Shown: positions 28,129 to 36,597, counted from the first letter of the stretch. The stretch: 43,939 bases of DNA from an uncultured Ruminococcus sp. (GCA_900318825.1 ONMB01000004.1:70389-114327); one strand, 5' to 3'. Numbers and translations: made by a program. The notes: a model not told the origin generated them from the sequence alone.

Positions 28129-29346
28129 ATGAAAAATAACAAGATCAGATTTGCTTCTATACTCGCAGCTTTAGCGCTGCTCACAGGATGTAACGGCCTC
28201 AACAATACTTCGAGCTCAAGCTCAAAGAAGGCTGCAACGACAGAGTCGGCTCAGACAACAGAAGCATCTGCTTCTGAGGACGAAAAGGACTGCTGCAAGG
28301 ACGGCAGCACAGATTGCTGCACAGAAACTGCGGCTGACTGCTGCGGAGATGATGCAGAAACAGTTCTCGGCGAGCCTGAAAAGAGCGACATCAATATAGG
28401 CTACCTCAACTCGACTGCTCATCTGCTTGCATTTGTTGCCAAGGAGGAAGGATACTTCGAGGAGGAGGGACTGGACGTTACTCTCACACAGCTCTCCAGC
28501 GCTTCCGAGCTTGTGAACGGACTTGAAGCTGATAAGCTCGATGCAGCATTCATCGGTTCAGTACCGACACTCACATTCCAGAGTCAGGGCCACGATATTT
28601 CAATATTCGGCGGTGCGATGACCAACGGACACGGCTACGTCATCAAGTCCGAGTACGCTGACAAAGATGAGCTCGGAGTTGAGATACTCAAGGGCAGAAA
28701 CGTTGCTTCCGTAAAGAACAGCGTTCAGGACGCAGAGCTCCAGATACTTCTCAAGAATGCCGGCATCAAGATAGGTGAGGGTGATGACGAGGTCAATATC
28801 GTTTACTTCGACAGCCAGAAGGACGCTTATGCTGCACTCATGAACAAGTCTATCGACGCAGCTTCAGTATACTCACCCTATGCTTCACTTGCCAAGTCAC
28901 AGGGCTACAAGGTAGTTTACTACTGCGCTCACGAAAAGGCTCTTGAGAACCAGCCCTGCTGCCGTCAGGTCGCAACAACTTCTGCACTCAGCAATAATCC
29001 TAATACATATATAGCTCTTGAAAGAGCATTCATAAAGGCTTACCGTTTCACACAGACCGACCATGACGCAACTGTCAAGGACGTAAAGAAGTACATTGAC
29101 ATTGATGAGGACTTCATCGAGACAGAGGTTTACGGTGGATACAGCGTTTCAAGCCCCGATCCCGACAAGAAGGGTACTCTCACTCTCAAGGATACGATCG
29201 TTGAGCTCGGTTACACAGAAGATTATGATATCGAGCCTCATTACAACACTGACATCTATAAGAAGGCACTTGACAGCATACTTTCTGAGAATTCTTCTGA
29301 TGATGTCTACAAATCACTGAAGGAGCATTTCGATGACTACGAATAA
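28129..29346 (+). CDS. ABC transporter substrate-binding lipoprotein (NitT/TauT type)
   Basis: Extracellular lipoprotein that delivers a small anion to the permease. The signal peptide ends in the lipobox LLTGC with lipidated C21. A Ser/Thr/Glu-rich linker then carries three DCC motifs exactly eight residues apart (C55-C56, C63-C64, C71-C72), which is unusual. The periplasmic-binding fold begins near residue 87 (INIGYLNSTAHLLAFVAKEEGYFEEEGLDV), the pattern of SsuA/TauA/NrtA-like proteins, and has a further QPCCRQ motif. The start is ATG 28129 with AAAGGTG upstream. It overlaps the ATPase gene by 14 bases. Substrate is unknown: sulfonate or another organosulfur compound would suit the neighbours, while the shared promoter links it to 2-oxoacid and acyl-CoA enzymes. 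Confidence 0.85.
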   Translation: MKNNKIRFASILAALALLTGCNGLNNTSSSSSKKAATTESAQTTEASASEDEKDCCKDGSTDCCTETAADCCGDDAETVLGEPEKSDINIGYLNSTAHLLAFVAKEEGYFEEEGLDVTLTQLSSASELVNGLEADKLDAAFIGSVPTLTFQSQGHDISIFGGAMTNGHGYVIKSEYADKDELGVEILKGRNVASVKNSVQDAELQILLKNAGIKIGEGDDEVNIVYFDSQKDAYAALMNKSIDAASVYSPYASLAKSQGYKVVYYCAHEKALENQPCCRQVATTSALSNNPNTYIALERAFIKAYRFTQTDHDATVKDVKKYIDIDEDFIETEVYGGYSVSSPDPDKKGTLTLKDTIVELGYTEDYDIEPHYNTDIYKKALDSILSENSSDDVYKSLKEHFDDYE

Positions 29347-30151
29347 GATAGAAATTAAAAATCTGACTGTCAACTACATCGAGAACAAGAAGAGCTTCAA
29401 CGCTCTTCACGATGTATCGTTCGGCGTTGGCAATGGAGAGTTCGTGAGCGTTATCGGCGCGAGCGGCTGCGGAAAATCCACTCTCCTGAGCGTCCTCGAA
29501 GGACTTTACGCTCCGGCAGGCGGAACAGTTCAGATCGACGGAAAGGAACTTCACGGCACAGGTACAGAGCGCGGAGTAGTGTTTCAGCACTACTCGCTCT
29601 TCCCGTGGATGACTACAAGAAAGAATATAGAGTTCGGCATCAAGCAGTCCCGCCGCGACGTAAAGCGCAGCGAACGTGCAAAGATAGCAGATGAATTCCT
29701 TACCAAGGTCGGACTCTCCGGCTTTGGCGGTAAATATCCCTCACAGCTCTCTGGCGGTATGCAGCAGCGTGTCGCTATCGCAAGAGCACTCGCTATGGAT
29801 ACGGAGATACTCCTCATGGATGAGCCTTTCAGCGCTATCGACGCAAAGAACCGTGTTATCCTTCAGGAGCTCCTTCTCAAGCTCTGGGAGGGCGACGGTA
29901 CTGAGGAGCGTAAGACAGTCGTATTCGTTACCCACGATATCGACGAGGCTATCCTTCTCTCTGATAAGATAGTAGTTCTCACAGCTCACCCGGGTACTGT
30001 AAACGAGATAGTAAATGTTCCGTTCGAGCGTCCGAGAAGCCGTTCCGAGCTTGTAAAGACCGACGAATACGGAAAATTCCGTAACAGACTCCTCTCCCTG
30101 CTTTACAATGACATTGCCGAGCGTATCGGCGGAGAAGAGGTGGTATTATGA
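29333..30151 (+). CDS. ABC transporter ATP-binding protein (SsuB/TauB type)
   Basis: Powers the importer from the cytoplasmic side. 272 residues. Walker A GASGCGKSTLL, Q-loop VFQHYSLFPW, signature LSGGMQQRVAIARAL, Walker B ILLMDEPFSAID and the switch His in VFVTHDIDEA are all present. It starts inside the binding-protein gene and its stop overlaps the permease start in ATGA, so the three components are coupled. Confidence 0.94.
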   Translation: MTTNKIEIKNLTVNYIENKKSFNALHDVSFGVGNGEFVSVIGASGCGKSTLLSVLEGLYAPAGGTVQIDGKELHGTGTERGVVFQHYSLFPWMTTRKNIEFGIKQSRRDVKRSERAKIADEFLTKVGLSGFGGKYPSQLSGGMQQRVAIARALAMDTEILLMDEPFSAIDAKNRVILQELLLKLWEGDGTEERKTVVFVTHDIDEAILLSDKIVVLTAHPGTVNEIVNVPFERPRSRSELVKTDEYGKFRNRLLSLLYNDIAERIGGEEVVL

Positions 30152-31068
30152 CACTCAAAAAACGCTATCTGCGTGTGGCACACCTGCTGTTCATAGCACT
30201 GCTTCTTATACAGCTTCTTCCGGATAAATCAGCAAATCCTGCTTATACGAACTCGCTGATATCATTTGCGATAGGTACTGAAGTCGTTGTACTCGCTGTT
30301 TCCGCACTTATCAAGAAGGAGGAGAGCCTTGCACTTCTGGTGGATATTGCAGGCTTTATATACATACTTCTTGGAATATGGTCACTGGCTACGGCGAAGT
30401 TCGACTATCTCAATCCGCAGCTCTTCCCGGCACCCGGCAGAGTAATACACCAGTTCGTTGTGGACAGAGACAAGATCTTCGTAAACGTAAAGAGCTCTCT
30501 CCAGACCATAGTCAAGGGCTTCCTGCTGGCAGTTGTCATCGCAGTCCCGCTCGGACTTTTTGTTGGCTGGAGCGCAAGACTCGGCAGTGCGGCTACATAC
30601 ATCACGAAGTTTTTCAGTTCGATACCGCCTATCGTGTACATTCCCTACGGCATCGCACTTCTCCCGACACTTAAATCAGTATCGGTGTTCGTTATCTTCC
30701 TTGCAACATTCTGGCCTGTATTTGCTGGAACAATGAGTGGTGTGCTCAATGTTGACAAGAGGATAATCGACTCGGCAAAGGTGCTCAATGTCAGCAAGCC
30801 TGAGATGCTGTTCAGAGTAATACTTCCGGCATCGCTTCAGCAGATATTCCTCGGCTGCAATCAGGGACTCAGCGTTTCATTCATACTCCTCACCTCTGCT
30901 GAGATGATAAACGCCAAGGACGGTATGGGCTACTATGTCAAGAACTACTCGGACTTCGGCGACTATACAAGAACTATAACAGGACTTCTCGTTATCGGCT
31001 TTGTCGTTATAGGAGTTACATTCCTGTTCAACAAATTCCAGAACCGACTCTTAAAGTGGAAAAGATGA
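30148..31068 (+). CDS. ABC transporter permease (SsuC/TauC type)
   Basis: Membrane channel of the same importer. 306 residues with two N-terminal hydrophobic segments (HLLFIALLLIQLL and FAIGTEVVVLAVSAL) plus a third near residue 75, then the standard permease core. The family EAA-like loop appears as DSAKVLNVSKPEMLFRVILPASLQQIFLG. The N-terminal extra segments make it longer than typical SsuC (about 250-260). Confidence 0.92.
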   Translation: MTLKKRYLRVAHLLFIALLLIQLLPDKSANPAYTNSLISFAIGTEVVVLAVSALIKKEESLALLVDIAGFIYILLGIWSLATAKFDYLNPQLFPAPGRVIHQFVVDRDKIFVNVKSSLQTIVKGFLLAVVIAVPLGLFVGWSARLGSAATYITKFFSSIPPIVYIPYGIALLPTLKSVSVFVIFLATFWPVFAGTMSGVLNVDKRIIDSAKVLNVSKPEMLFRVILPASLQQIFLGCNQGLSVSFILLTSAEMINAKDGMGYYVKNYSDFGDYTRTITGLLVIGFVVIGVTFLFNKFQNRLLKWKR

Positions 31069-31085
31069 ATTATATATATAAGACT

Positions 31086-31130
31086 AAATATCCGGAGAAC
31101 GCCGCAGTTTTGTTCTACGGATATTTATTT
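31086..31130 (+). terminator. Intrinsic terminator of the ABC transporter operon
   Basis: AAATATCCG (31086-31094) pairs with CGGATATTT (31118-31126), with inner GAAC/GTTC pairing, followed by ATTTTAT. It separates the transporter from the next promoter. Confidence 0.75.
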
Positions 31131-31189
31131 TATGTATGGATATGAAGTCCGGAAGCTCAAACGGCAATTTATACTAATCATACCTAAAT

Positions 31190-31262
31190 AATAGGAAAAG
31201 TCTGTGGATATTGCCGATTATTAGATTTTCCTATTGACAAGATATGATATGAGTGGTATAAT
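31190..31262 (+). promoter_or_regulatory. Promoter and flanking operator-like repeat of the mcc operon
   Basis: TTGACA (31234-31239), 17 bases and TATAAT (31257-31262) form a consensus promoter. A perfect 10-bp inverted repeat, AATAGGAAAA (31190-31199) and TTTTCCTATT (31226-31235), has its right arm running into the -35. GATAGGAATA recurs just after the start site. These look like operators of a repressor; the protein is unknown. Confidence 0.7.
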
Positions 31263-31313
31263 ACATATAGTTCCGATAGGAATACAAAGAATTAACAGAA
31301 AGGATCGCTGATT

Positions 31314-31418
31314 ATGAGAACTTGTATGATGTGTTGTTGTATGTGTATTGAAGCAGATGTTCGTATCCCGCATATCTATGCTCAGCGATGTTGCGCTGTT
31401 TCTGATGTCACTGAGTAA
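31314..31418 (+). CDS. Cys/Met-rich leader peptide of the mcc operon
   Basis: A 34-codon ORF starts at ATG 31314 after AGAAAGGA. It begins MRTCMMCCCMC and later has Arg-Cys-Cys, giving seven Cys and four Met in total. It lies about 50 bases downstream of the -10 and is followed within 20 bases by an intrinsic terminator and then genes for converting methionine sulfur to cysteine. This is the classic layout of a translational attenuator: ribosomes stalling at Cys or Met codons would let downstream genes be transcribed. CCCGCAT (31367-31373), about 20 bases past the Cys run, can pair with the first arm of the terminator with one bulge and is a candidate antiterminator strand. Too short for routine gene callers. 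Confidence 0.75.
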   Translation: MRTCMMCCCMCIEADVRIPHIYAQRCCAVSDVTE

Positions 31419-31437
31419 TTACAGCTATTATGCTGCT

Positions 31438-31473
31438 ATGCGCGGAGTGCGGACTGCATTCTGCGCATTTTTT
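31438..31473 (+). terminator. Attenuator terminator of the mcc operon
   Basis: A 12-bp stem, TGCGCGGAGTGC (31439-31450) with GCATTCTGCGCA (31456-31467), two wobbles, loop GGACT, is followed by six T. It ends 17 bases before the first structural gene and after the Cys/Met leader ORF. Confidence 0.88.
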
Positions 31474-31490
31474 ATGTTCTGGAGGAATTT

Positions 31491-32387
31491 ATGATAGATG
31501 AAAGAGAAAGCGTGACCGCTAAGATATGTGCGTTCGTCAGGGCGTGGCATTCAAACTACTCAAGGGATAAGATATACGACGATTACCTTGCCTACGATTT
31601 TATGGGAAAGGCTGAGTACGACAGCATTTACAGCCTGATAAGCACAGGTCTTGACGGTAAACTCAGCCTTCACCGTGAAGATACAGAACAGGTCATCGGC
31701 GAATACTTTGCACCGATACCGCTGTCAAGGATACACTTCAACGAGAGCAGACTTGCAGATTTCGCAGCTGAAAACGGTAAGATACAGTACGTTATATGCG
31801 GCGCCGGTTCAGACACGTTCTCGTTCCGGAACGACAACGCGGATATCGAGGTTTTCGAGATAGATCACCCTGACACTCAGCGCTACAAGCTGGAAAAAAT
31901 ACGCGAGCTCGAGTGGAATATCCGTCCTAATGTACATTATGTGTCGGTCGATTTTGAACGCGAGCGAATGTGCGACAAGCTGCTCGCAGCCGGTTTTGAT
32001 CCGGCAAAAAAGACTTTTTTCAGCATACTCGGAGTCACATATTACCTCACGCTCGATGTGTTCACGGACACTCTCAGACAGATGGCTGAGCTTTCCGCAC
32101 TTGGCAGTGCAGTAGTATTCGACTACCCGATAAGGAACGGCGACTTCCCGAGGCGAGTTCATAAACTTGAACAGATCACGGGAGCTCTCGGTGAGGTCAT
32201 GCGCGGCGGCTACGATTATAATGAGGTTTCCCGCGCACTGTACTCGCTCGGTTTCCAGATAGATACCTATATGCCGCCTGAGAAGGTCCAGCGTGAGTAT
32301 TTCGACGGCAGAGAGGACAGATTAAAAGCATTCGAAAACGTCAGCCTGATATCGGCAACTTACACCGCAGGCTATGATTATGAATAA
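31491..32387 (+). CDS. SAM-dependent methyltransferase, leucine carboxyl methyltransferase-like family
   Basis: 298 residues. A Rossmann-type SAM-binding region YVICGAGSDTFSFRN and acidic strand end EVFEIDHPDTQRYKLEKI are typical of the LCMT/PPM family, followed by FFSILGVTYYL. The acceptor substrate is unknown. It is first in an operon with mccB and mccA, right after the Cys/Met attenuator, with GGAGG five bases before ATG. In Bacillus subtilis a methyltransferase gene (yrrT) likewise heads the mcc operon, so this protein may use SAM to form S-adenosylhomocysteine at the start of methionine-to-cysteine conversion, though it appears to be from a different family. Confidence 0.82.
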   Translation: MIDERESVTAKICAFVRAWHSNYSRDKIYDDYLAYDFMGKAEYDSIYSLISTGLDGKLSLHREDTEQVIGEYFAPIPLSRIHFNESRLADFAAENGKIQYVICGAGSDTFSFRNDNADIEVFEIDHPDTQRYKLEKIRELEWNIRPNVHYVSVDFERERMCDKLLAAGFDPAKKTFFSILGVTYYLTLDVFTDTLRQMAELSALGSAVVFDYPIRNGDFPRRVHKLEQITGALGEVMRGGYDYNEVSRALYSLGFQIDTYMPPEKVQREYFDGREDRLKAFENVSLISATYTAGYDYE

Positions 32388-32417
32388 ACTAACGATTGAA
32401 TTAAAAGGAGAATTATT

Positions 32418-33578
32418 ATGAGTAAATTTGCAAATACAGAAACAGCACTTATCCACGGAGGCATCTCCATTGACGAGCGTACAGGCGCTGTAAATATCCC
32501 GATATACCAGACCTCGACCTACAAGCAGGACGGTCTTGGAAAAATGCGCGGCTATGAGTATTCCCGCACCGGAAATCCTACCCGTGAGGCTCTTGAAGCT
32601 CTCATCGCTGAACTTGAAGGCGGCGTTGCAGGTTTTGCATTCGCTTCCGGAATGGCAGCTCTCACAGCGGTTCTCAGTCTGCTCCACAGCGGCGACAGAG
32701 TTCTCATATCGAGCAATGTTTACGGCGGTACCTTCCGTCTGCTCGACAAGGTATTCGACCATTTCTCGATAAATTACACCATTGCCGATACAACAGACCT
32801 GAGCGTTTACGAGAGCCAGATAACAGACGACGTTAAGGCGGTCATCATCGAAAGCCCGGCAAATCCGCTCATGACTGTCACTGACATAAAGGCAGTCGCT
32901 GAGGTCTCACACAAGCACGGACTCCTCGTTATCGTAGACAATACATTTATGACTCCTTATCTTCAGAAGCCGCTTGAGCTCGGTGCGGACATCGTTGTTC
33001 ACAGCGCTACCAAGTACCTCGGCGGTCACAGCGATGTCGTTTCCGGACTCGCAGTTGTAAATTCAAAGGAGCTCGCTGAAAAGATAGCTTTCATTCAGAA
33101 TTCGACAGGCGGAGTTCTCGGACCGTTCGACTCCTTCCTGCTTATCCGCGGTATCAAGACTCTTGCAGTACGCATGGACAGACACGTTTATAATGCCGAA
33201 AAGGCTGCTGAGTTCCTCACAGCTCACAAGGCTGTCAAGAACGTTTACTATCCCGGTCTTGAAAATGCTCAGGGCTACGCAGTCAACCGCAGACAGGCAA
33301 AGAACGGCGGTGTTATGATCTCGTTTGAGCTCCATGAGAACTACGACATAAACAAATTCTTCGAGAGCCTTGAACTCGTTTCGCTTGCTGAGAGCCTTGG
33401 CGGAGTTGAGTCGCTCGTATGCCACCCTGCAACGATGACACACGCTTCCATACCGGCTGACATACGCAAAAAAGTCGGCATCACCGACGGTCTGATCCGC
33501 CTCTCGACCGGTATCGAGAACATTGAGGACATTCTTTCAGACATTGCACAGGCTATCGAAAAGGCTGAGATAAAGTGA
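32418..33578 (+). CDS. mccB: Cystathionine gamma-lyase / gamma-synthase family enzyme
   Basis: PLP enzyme of trans-sulfuration, 386 residues. Visible: YQTSTYKQDGLG, YEYSRTGNPTREALE, the FASGMAA substrate motif, and the PLP lysine in SATKYLGGHSDVV. Gamma-lyase (MccB) and gamma-synthase (MetB/MetI) cannot be separated by these motifs. The adjacent MccA-like gene and the SAM methyltransferase argue for the lyase, releasing cysteine from cystathionine. AAAAGGAG lies before ATG 32418; mccA follows after 9 bases. Confidence 0.85.
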   Translation: MSKFANTETALIHGGISIDERTGAVNIPIYQTSTYKQDGLGKMRGYEYSRTGNPTREALEALIAELEGGVAGFAFASGMAALTAVLSLLHSGDRVLISSNVYGGTFRLLDKVFDHFSINYTIADTTDLSVYESQITDDVKAVIIESPANPLMTVTDIKAVAEVSHKHGLLVIVDNTFMTPYLQKPLELGADIVVHSATKYLGGHSDVVSGLAVVNSKELAEKIAFIQNSTGGVLGPFDSFLLIRGIKTLAVRMDRHVYNAEKAAEFLTAHKAVKNVYYPGLENAQGYAVNRRQAKNGGVMISFELHENYDINKFFESLELVSLAESLGGVESLVCHPATMTHASIPADIRKKVGITDGLIRLSTGIENIEDILSDIAQAIEKAEIK

Positions 33579-33587
33579 GGTAAGACC

Positions 33588-34499
33588 ATGAAATACTATG
33601 ATTCAATGCAGGCTCTCATCGGAAATACTCCGCTCGTGAGACTCAGTAATATTGCAGACACAGAAGGCGTGAACGTTTTCGCAAAGCTGGAGCTCTATAA
33701 TCCCTCCGGCAGCGTCAAGGACCGTACCGGTCTCTATATGATCGAGGACGCAGAGCGCCGCGGTATCCTCAAGCCCGGCGGAACTATCGTTGAAGCTACT
33801 GCGGGCAATACAGGTCTTGGAATAGCTTTTGCCGGACTTAACCGCGGATACAGGATAATCTTTGTTGTACCCACAAAATTCTCTGCTGAAAAGCAGTCTC
33901 TGCTCCGTGCACTTGGTGCGGAGGTGGTGAATACTCCCCGTGAGGAGGGAATGCTCGGAGCTGTCAGAAAGGCTGAGGAGATCAAGGCTCAGATACCCGG
34001 TTCGGTCTCGCTGGAGCAGTTCAAGAATCAGAGCAATCCTCTCGCGCACTATGAGACTACCGGCAGGGAGATATATGAAGCTCTCGACGGTAATATCGAC
34101 TACGTTGTTGCTGGTGCGGGAAGCGGCGGCACTTACACCGGAATACTCCGCTACATCAAGGAGAGAAATCCGCAGACAAAGGGCATTCTCGCTGATCCTG
34201 TCGGCTCGACTATGGGCGGCGGTGAACACTCCGACTACAACATTGAGGGCATCGGCAACGACTTCATCGCTGAGACAATGGATATGTCCCTTGTTGACAC
34301 CGTTGTCAAGATAAACGATGATGAGGCGTTCAACACAGCACGGCTTCTTGCTTCAAAGGAAGGCGTTATTGCAGGCTCGTCATCGGGAGCGGCTATGGCA
34401 GCTGTCCTGAAGCTCATAAAGAGCGGTGCCAAGGGCAATATCGTGACTGTATTCCCCGACCGCGGCGACCGCTATTTCAGCACAGGTCTCTACGACTGA
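33588..34499 (+). CDS. mccA: Cystathionine beta-synthase / cysteine synthase family enzyme (MccA-like)
   Basis: PLP enzyme, 303 residues. The PLP lysine lies in NPSGSVKDRTG, and the phosphate loop in GAGSGGTYTG. EATAGNTGLG, EKQSLLRALGAEVVNTPREE, GGGEHSDYNIEGIGNDFI and VTVFPDRGDRY resemble the MccA (YrhA) subgroup of Bacillus more than classical CysK, so condensation of homocysteine with (O-acetyl)serine to cystathionine is the likely reaction. Classical O-acetylserine sulfhydrylase remains possible. Its stop lies directly against the dyad of conserved promoter B. Confidence 0.87.
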   Translation: MKYYDSMQALIGNTPLVRLSNIADTEGVNVFAKLELYNPSGSVKDRTGLYMIEDAERRGILKPGGTIVEATAGNTGLGIAFAGLNRGYRIIFVVPTKFSAEKQSLLRALGAEVVNTPREEGMLGAVRKAEEIKAQIPGSVSLEQFKNQSNPLAHYETTGREIYEALDGNIDYVVAGAGSGGTYTGILRYIKERNPQTKGILADPVGSTMGGGEHSDYNIEGIGNDFIAETMDMSLVDTVVKINDDEAFNTARLLASKEGVIAGSSSGAAMAAVLKLIKSGAKGNIVTVFPDRGDRYFSTGLYD

Positions 34500-34567
34500 T
34501 ATAGATCCAGTCTATAACTGAAAATAATCCTTTGGTATTGGACATACTGCTGTAATTGGAGTATAAT
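34500..34567 (+). promoter_or_regulatory. Conserved dyad promoter B, before the 2-oxoacid oxidoreductase operon
   Basis: TATAG-N7-CTATA(A) (34500-34517), six bases, ATAATCC (34524-34530), TTTGGTAT, -35 TGGACA (34539-34544), 17 bases and TATAAT (34562-34567). Spacing is identical to promoters A and C. The dyad begins one base after the mccA stop codon. Confidence 0.82.
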
Positions 34568-34598
34568 CAGATCATACCAGTTTGATAGGAGAATTGCT

Positions 34599-35138
34599 AT
34601 GGCAAATAGTAAAAATACAGAGCTGAAAGAGATACTCTGGCTCGGACGCGGCGGTCAGGGAGCCTTTACAGCCGCCAAGCTGCTCGGTGCGGCATATACA
34701 ATAGATGACGATAATAAGTATGGACTTGCATTCCCGTCCTTTGGTCCCGAACGCCGCGGAGCTCCGGTAAGAGCCTTCACAAAGCTCGATACAAAGCCTG
34801 TCGTAGACAGGAGTCAGACCGAAAAGGCTGACTATATAGTGATACTTGACGATACGCTCTATGCGCCGCAGTTCAGAGAACTTCTCATGGACGGCGGAAA
34901 GCTCATCGTCAACTCTAAAAAAGGTATTGAAGGCGTTCTTACCTTCGACGCTGAGACCATTGCGGCGGAATTCAGACTGCCTACGGTCAATACAGTAATG
35001 CTCGGACTCCTCGTTGGTATTTCCGGAGTGATAACTGCTGAGAATGCAGTCGAAGCTATAAAGGATCATATGCCTAAGAAGATACAGGAACGAAATATCA
35101 ATGCGCTGCTTAAAGCCGCAGAGGAGGCTGTTCGATGA
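34599..35138 (+). CDS. 2-oxoacid:ferredoxin oxidoreductase, gamma subunit
   Basis: 179 residues, the family of PorC/VorC gamma chains: LWLGRGGQGAFTAAKLLGAA and FPSFGPERRGAPVRAF are typical. It is first of four overlapping genes (gamma, delta, alpha, beta), the order of the ancestral four-subunit pyruvate and 2-ketoisovalerate oxidoreductases. Together these interconvert a 2-oxoacid plus CoA with acyl-CoA, CO2 and reduced ferredoxin. Substrate cannot be read from the sequence. It has GGAG before ATG 34599 and overlaps delta in ATGA. Confidence 0.9.
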   Translation: MANSKNTELKEILWLGRGGQGAFTAAKLLGAAYTIDDDNKYGLAFPSFGPERRGAPVRAFTKLDTKPVVDRSQTEKADYIVILDDTLYAPQFRELLMDGGKLIVNSKKGIEGVLTFDAETIAAEFRLPTVNTVMLGLLVGISGVITAENAVEAIKDHMPKKIQERNINALLKAAEEAVR

Positions 35139-35428
35139 GACCTTACATAAGAGAAAAGAAGGACTTCACATTTGATGAAGTCCCTGAAAATACATCATTT
35201 GAAGCCGGCTATCTCACTACCGTCAACAGCGGTTGGCGCAGTATAAGACCTGTCATAAACAGCGAAAAATGTAAGGGCTGCGAGCAGTGTTACCTTTACT
35301 GTCCGGACGGAGTCATCTCGATAGAGGACGGCAAAGCGGTCATCGACTACGACTTCTGCAAGGGCTGCGGTATATGCGCTAAAATATGCAAAATAGGTGC
35401 GATAGAAATGGAGGCGGAGCGCAAATGA
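35135..35428 (+). CDS. 2-oxoacid:ferredoxin oxidoreductase, delta subunit (2x 4Fe-4S ferredoxin)
   Basis: 97 residues. Two ferredoxin motifs, CKGCEQCYLYCP and CKGCGICAKICK, bind two 4Fe-4S clusters that carry electrons from the thiamine-diphosphate centre to soluble ferredoxin. The second motif ends in Cys-Lys rather than the usual Cys-Pro. It overlaps both neighbours by ATGA. Confidence 0.93.
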   Translation: MRPYIREKKDFTFDEVPENTSFEAGYLTTVNSGWRSIRPVINSEKCKGCEQCYLYCPDGVISIEDGKAVIDYDFCKGCGICAKICKIGAIEMEAERK

Positions 35429-36597
35429 GCAAAAAATTCTTATCAGGCAACGAAGCCTTCGCTGAGGGCATACGCCTTGCGCGTCCGCAGGTCATTTCAG
35501 CATATCCGATAACTCCGCAGACGATAGTTGTGGAGCGTCTTTCAGAAATGGTCGAGGACGGCAGTCTCAATGCCGAGTATGTTCACGTTGAATCCGAGCA
35601 CTCCGCGCTTTCATGTGCGATAGGTGCAAGTGCAGCCGGCGCAAGAGCCTTCACGGCAACTTCCTCACAGGGACTCCTCTATATGGCGGAATGTCTCTAC
35701 TACGCGGCAGGCGGCCGCTTCCCGATCGTTATGATGAACGCCGACCGTTCGACTGCTCTTCCATGGAACATCTACGGTGACCAGCGCGACAGCCTTTCAC
35801 AGCTAGACAGCGGCTGGATACAGGCGTATGCCGAGAACGCTCAGGAGGCACTCGACCTCGCGCTTATGAGCTACAAGATCGCTGAGAACAAGGCGGTCTC
35901 AACACCGTATATGGCTAACCTCGACGGTTTCATTCTCACACATACATACGAAACAGTCGAAATTCCCGACCGCGAACAGGCAGACCGTTTTCTTCCGCCT
36001 TATGAGACGGATAACCGCATAGACTTTGATAACCCGAAGAATATGGCATTCTCGGCAGGTCCTGACACCAACTACATCTTCAAGTACAAGGAGCACGAAG
36101 GCGTTCTTGCAGCGAGAGATGTGATAAACGAGACCGAGAAGGAGTTTGCTGAGATTTTCGGCAGGGAATATACCGGCCTGACTGAGAACTACCTCACCGA
36201 TGACGCAGATTATGTCATCGTGACACTCGGCAGTATTGCCGGATTGTGCCGCGAGACGGCTGATAAGCTCCGCGAACAGGGCGTAAAGGCAGGCGTAGTC
36301 CGTATACGCTATATGCGTCCGTTCCCGAATGAGGAACTCGCAGAAGCTCTGAAAAATGTCAAGGCTTACGGAGTTCTCGAAAAGGACATCAGCTTCGGCA
36401 ACGAGGGTACAGTATTCACAAATGTCAACTCCGCACTCAAAAAGGCAGGAGTGAATGTTCCCGGCTATGATTTTGTAGGCGGACTCGGCGGCAGAAACAT
36501 TTCTCCCGCTGACATTGAAAAGATATATTCAGACATCGAAAAGGGTACTGACAGTGTTAATTTCATTGGCATAGGAGGCGGAAACAATGGCAAATAA
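35425..36597 (+). CDS. 2-oxoacid:ferredoxin oxidoreductase, alpha subunit
   Basis: About 390 residues. The pyrimidine-binding part has the family motif YPITPQTIVVERLSE and the conserved HVESEHSALS and TSSQGLLYM. The start is ATG 35425 (MSKKFLSGNEAF) within ATGA of the delta stop, with GGAGGCGGAG upstream; a longer frame from 35386 lies inside delta. It overlaps beta by 11 bases. Confidence 0.94.
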   Translation: MSKKFLSGNEAFAEGIRLARPQVISAYPITPQTIVVERLSEMVEDGSLNAEYVHVESEHSALSCAIGASAAGARAFTATSSQGLLYMAECLYYAAGGRFPIVMMNADRSTALPWNIYGDQRDSLSQLDSGWIQAYAENAQEALDLALMSYKIAENKAVSTPYMANLDGFILTHTYETVEIPDREQADRFLPPYETDNRIDFDNPKNMAFSAGPDTNYIFKYKEHEGVLAARDVINETEKEFAEIFGREYTGLTENYLTDDADYVIVTLGSIAGLCRETADKLREQGVKAGVVRIRYMRPFPNEELAEALKNVKAYGVLEKDISFGNEGTVFTNVNSALKKAGVNVPGYDFVGGLGGRNISPADIEKIYSDIEKGTDSVNFIGIGGGNNGK

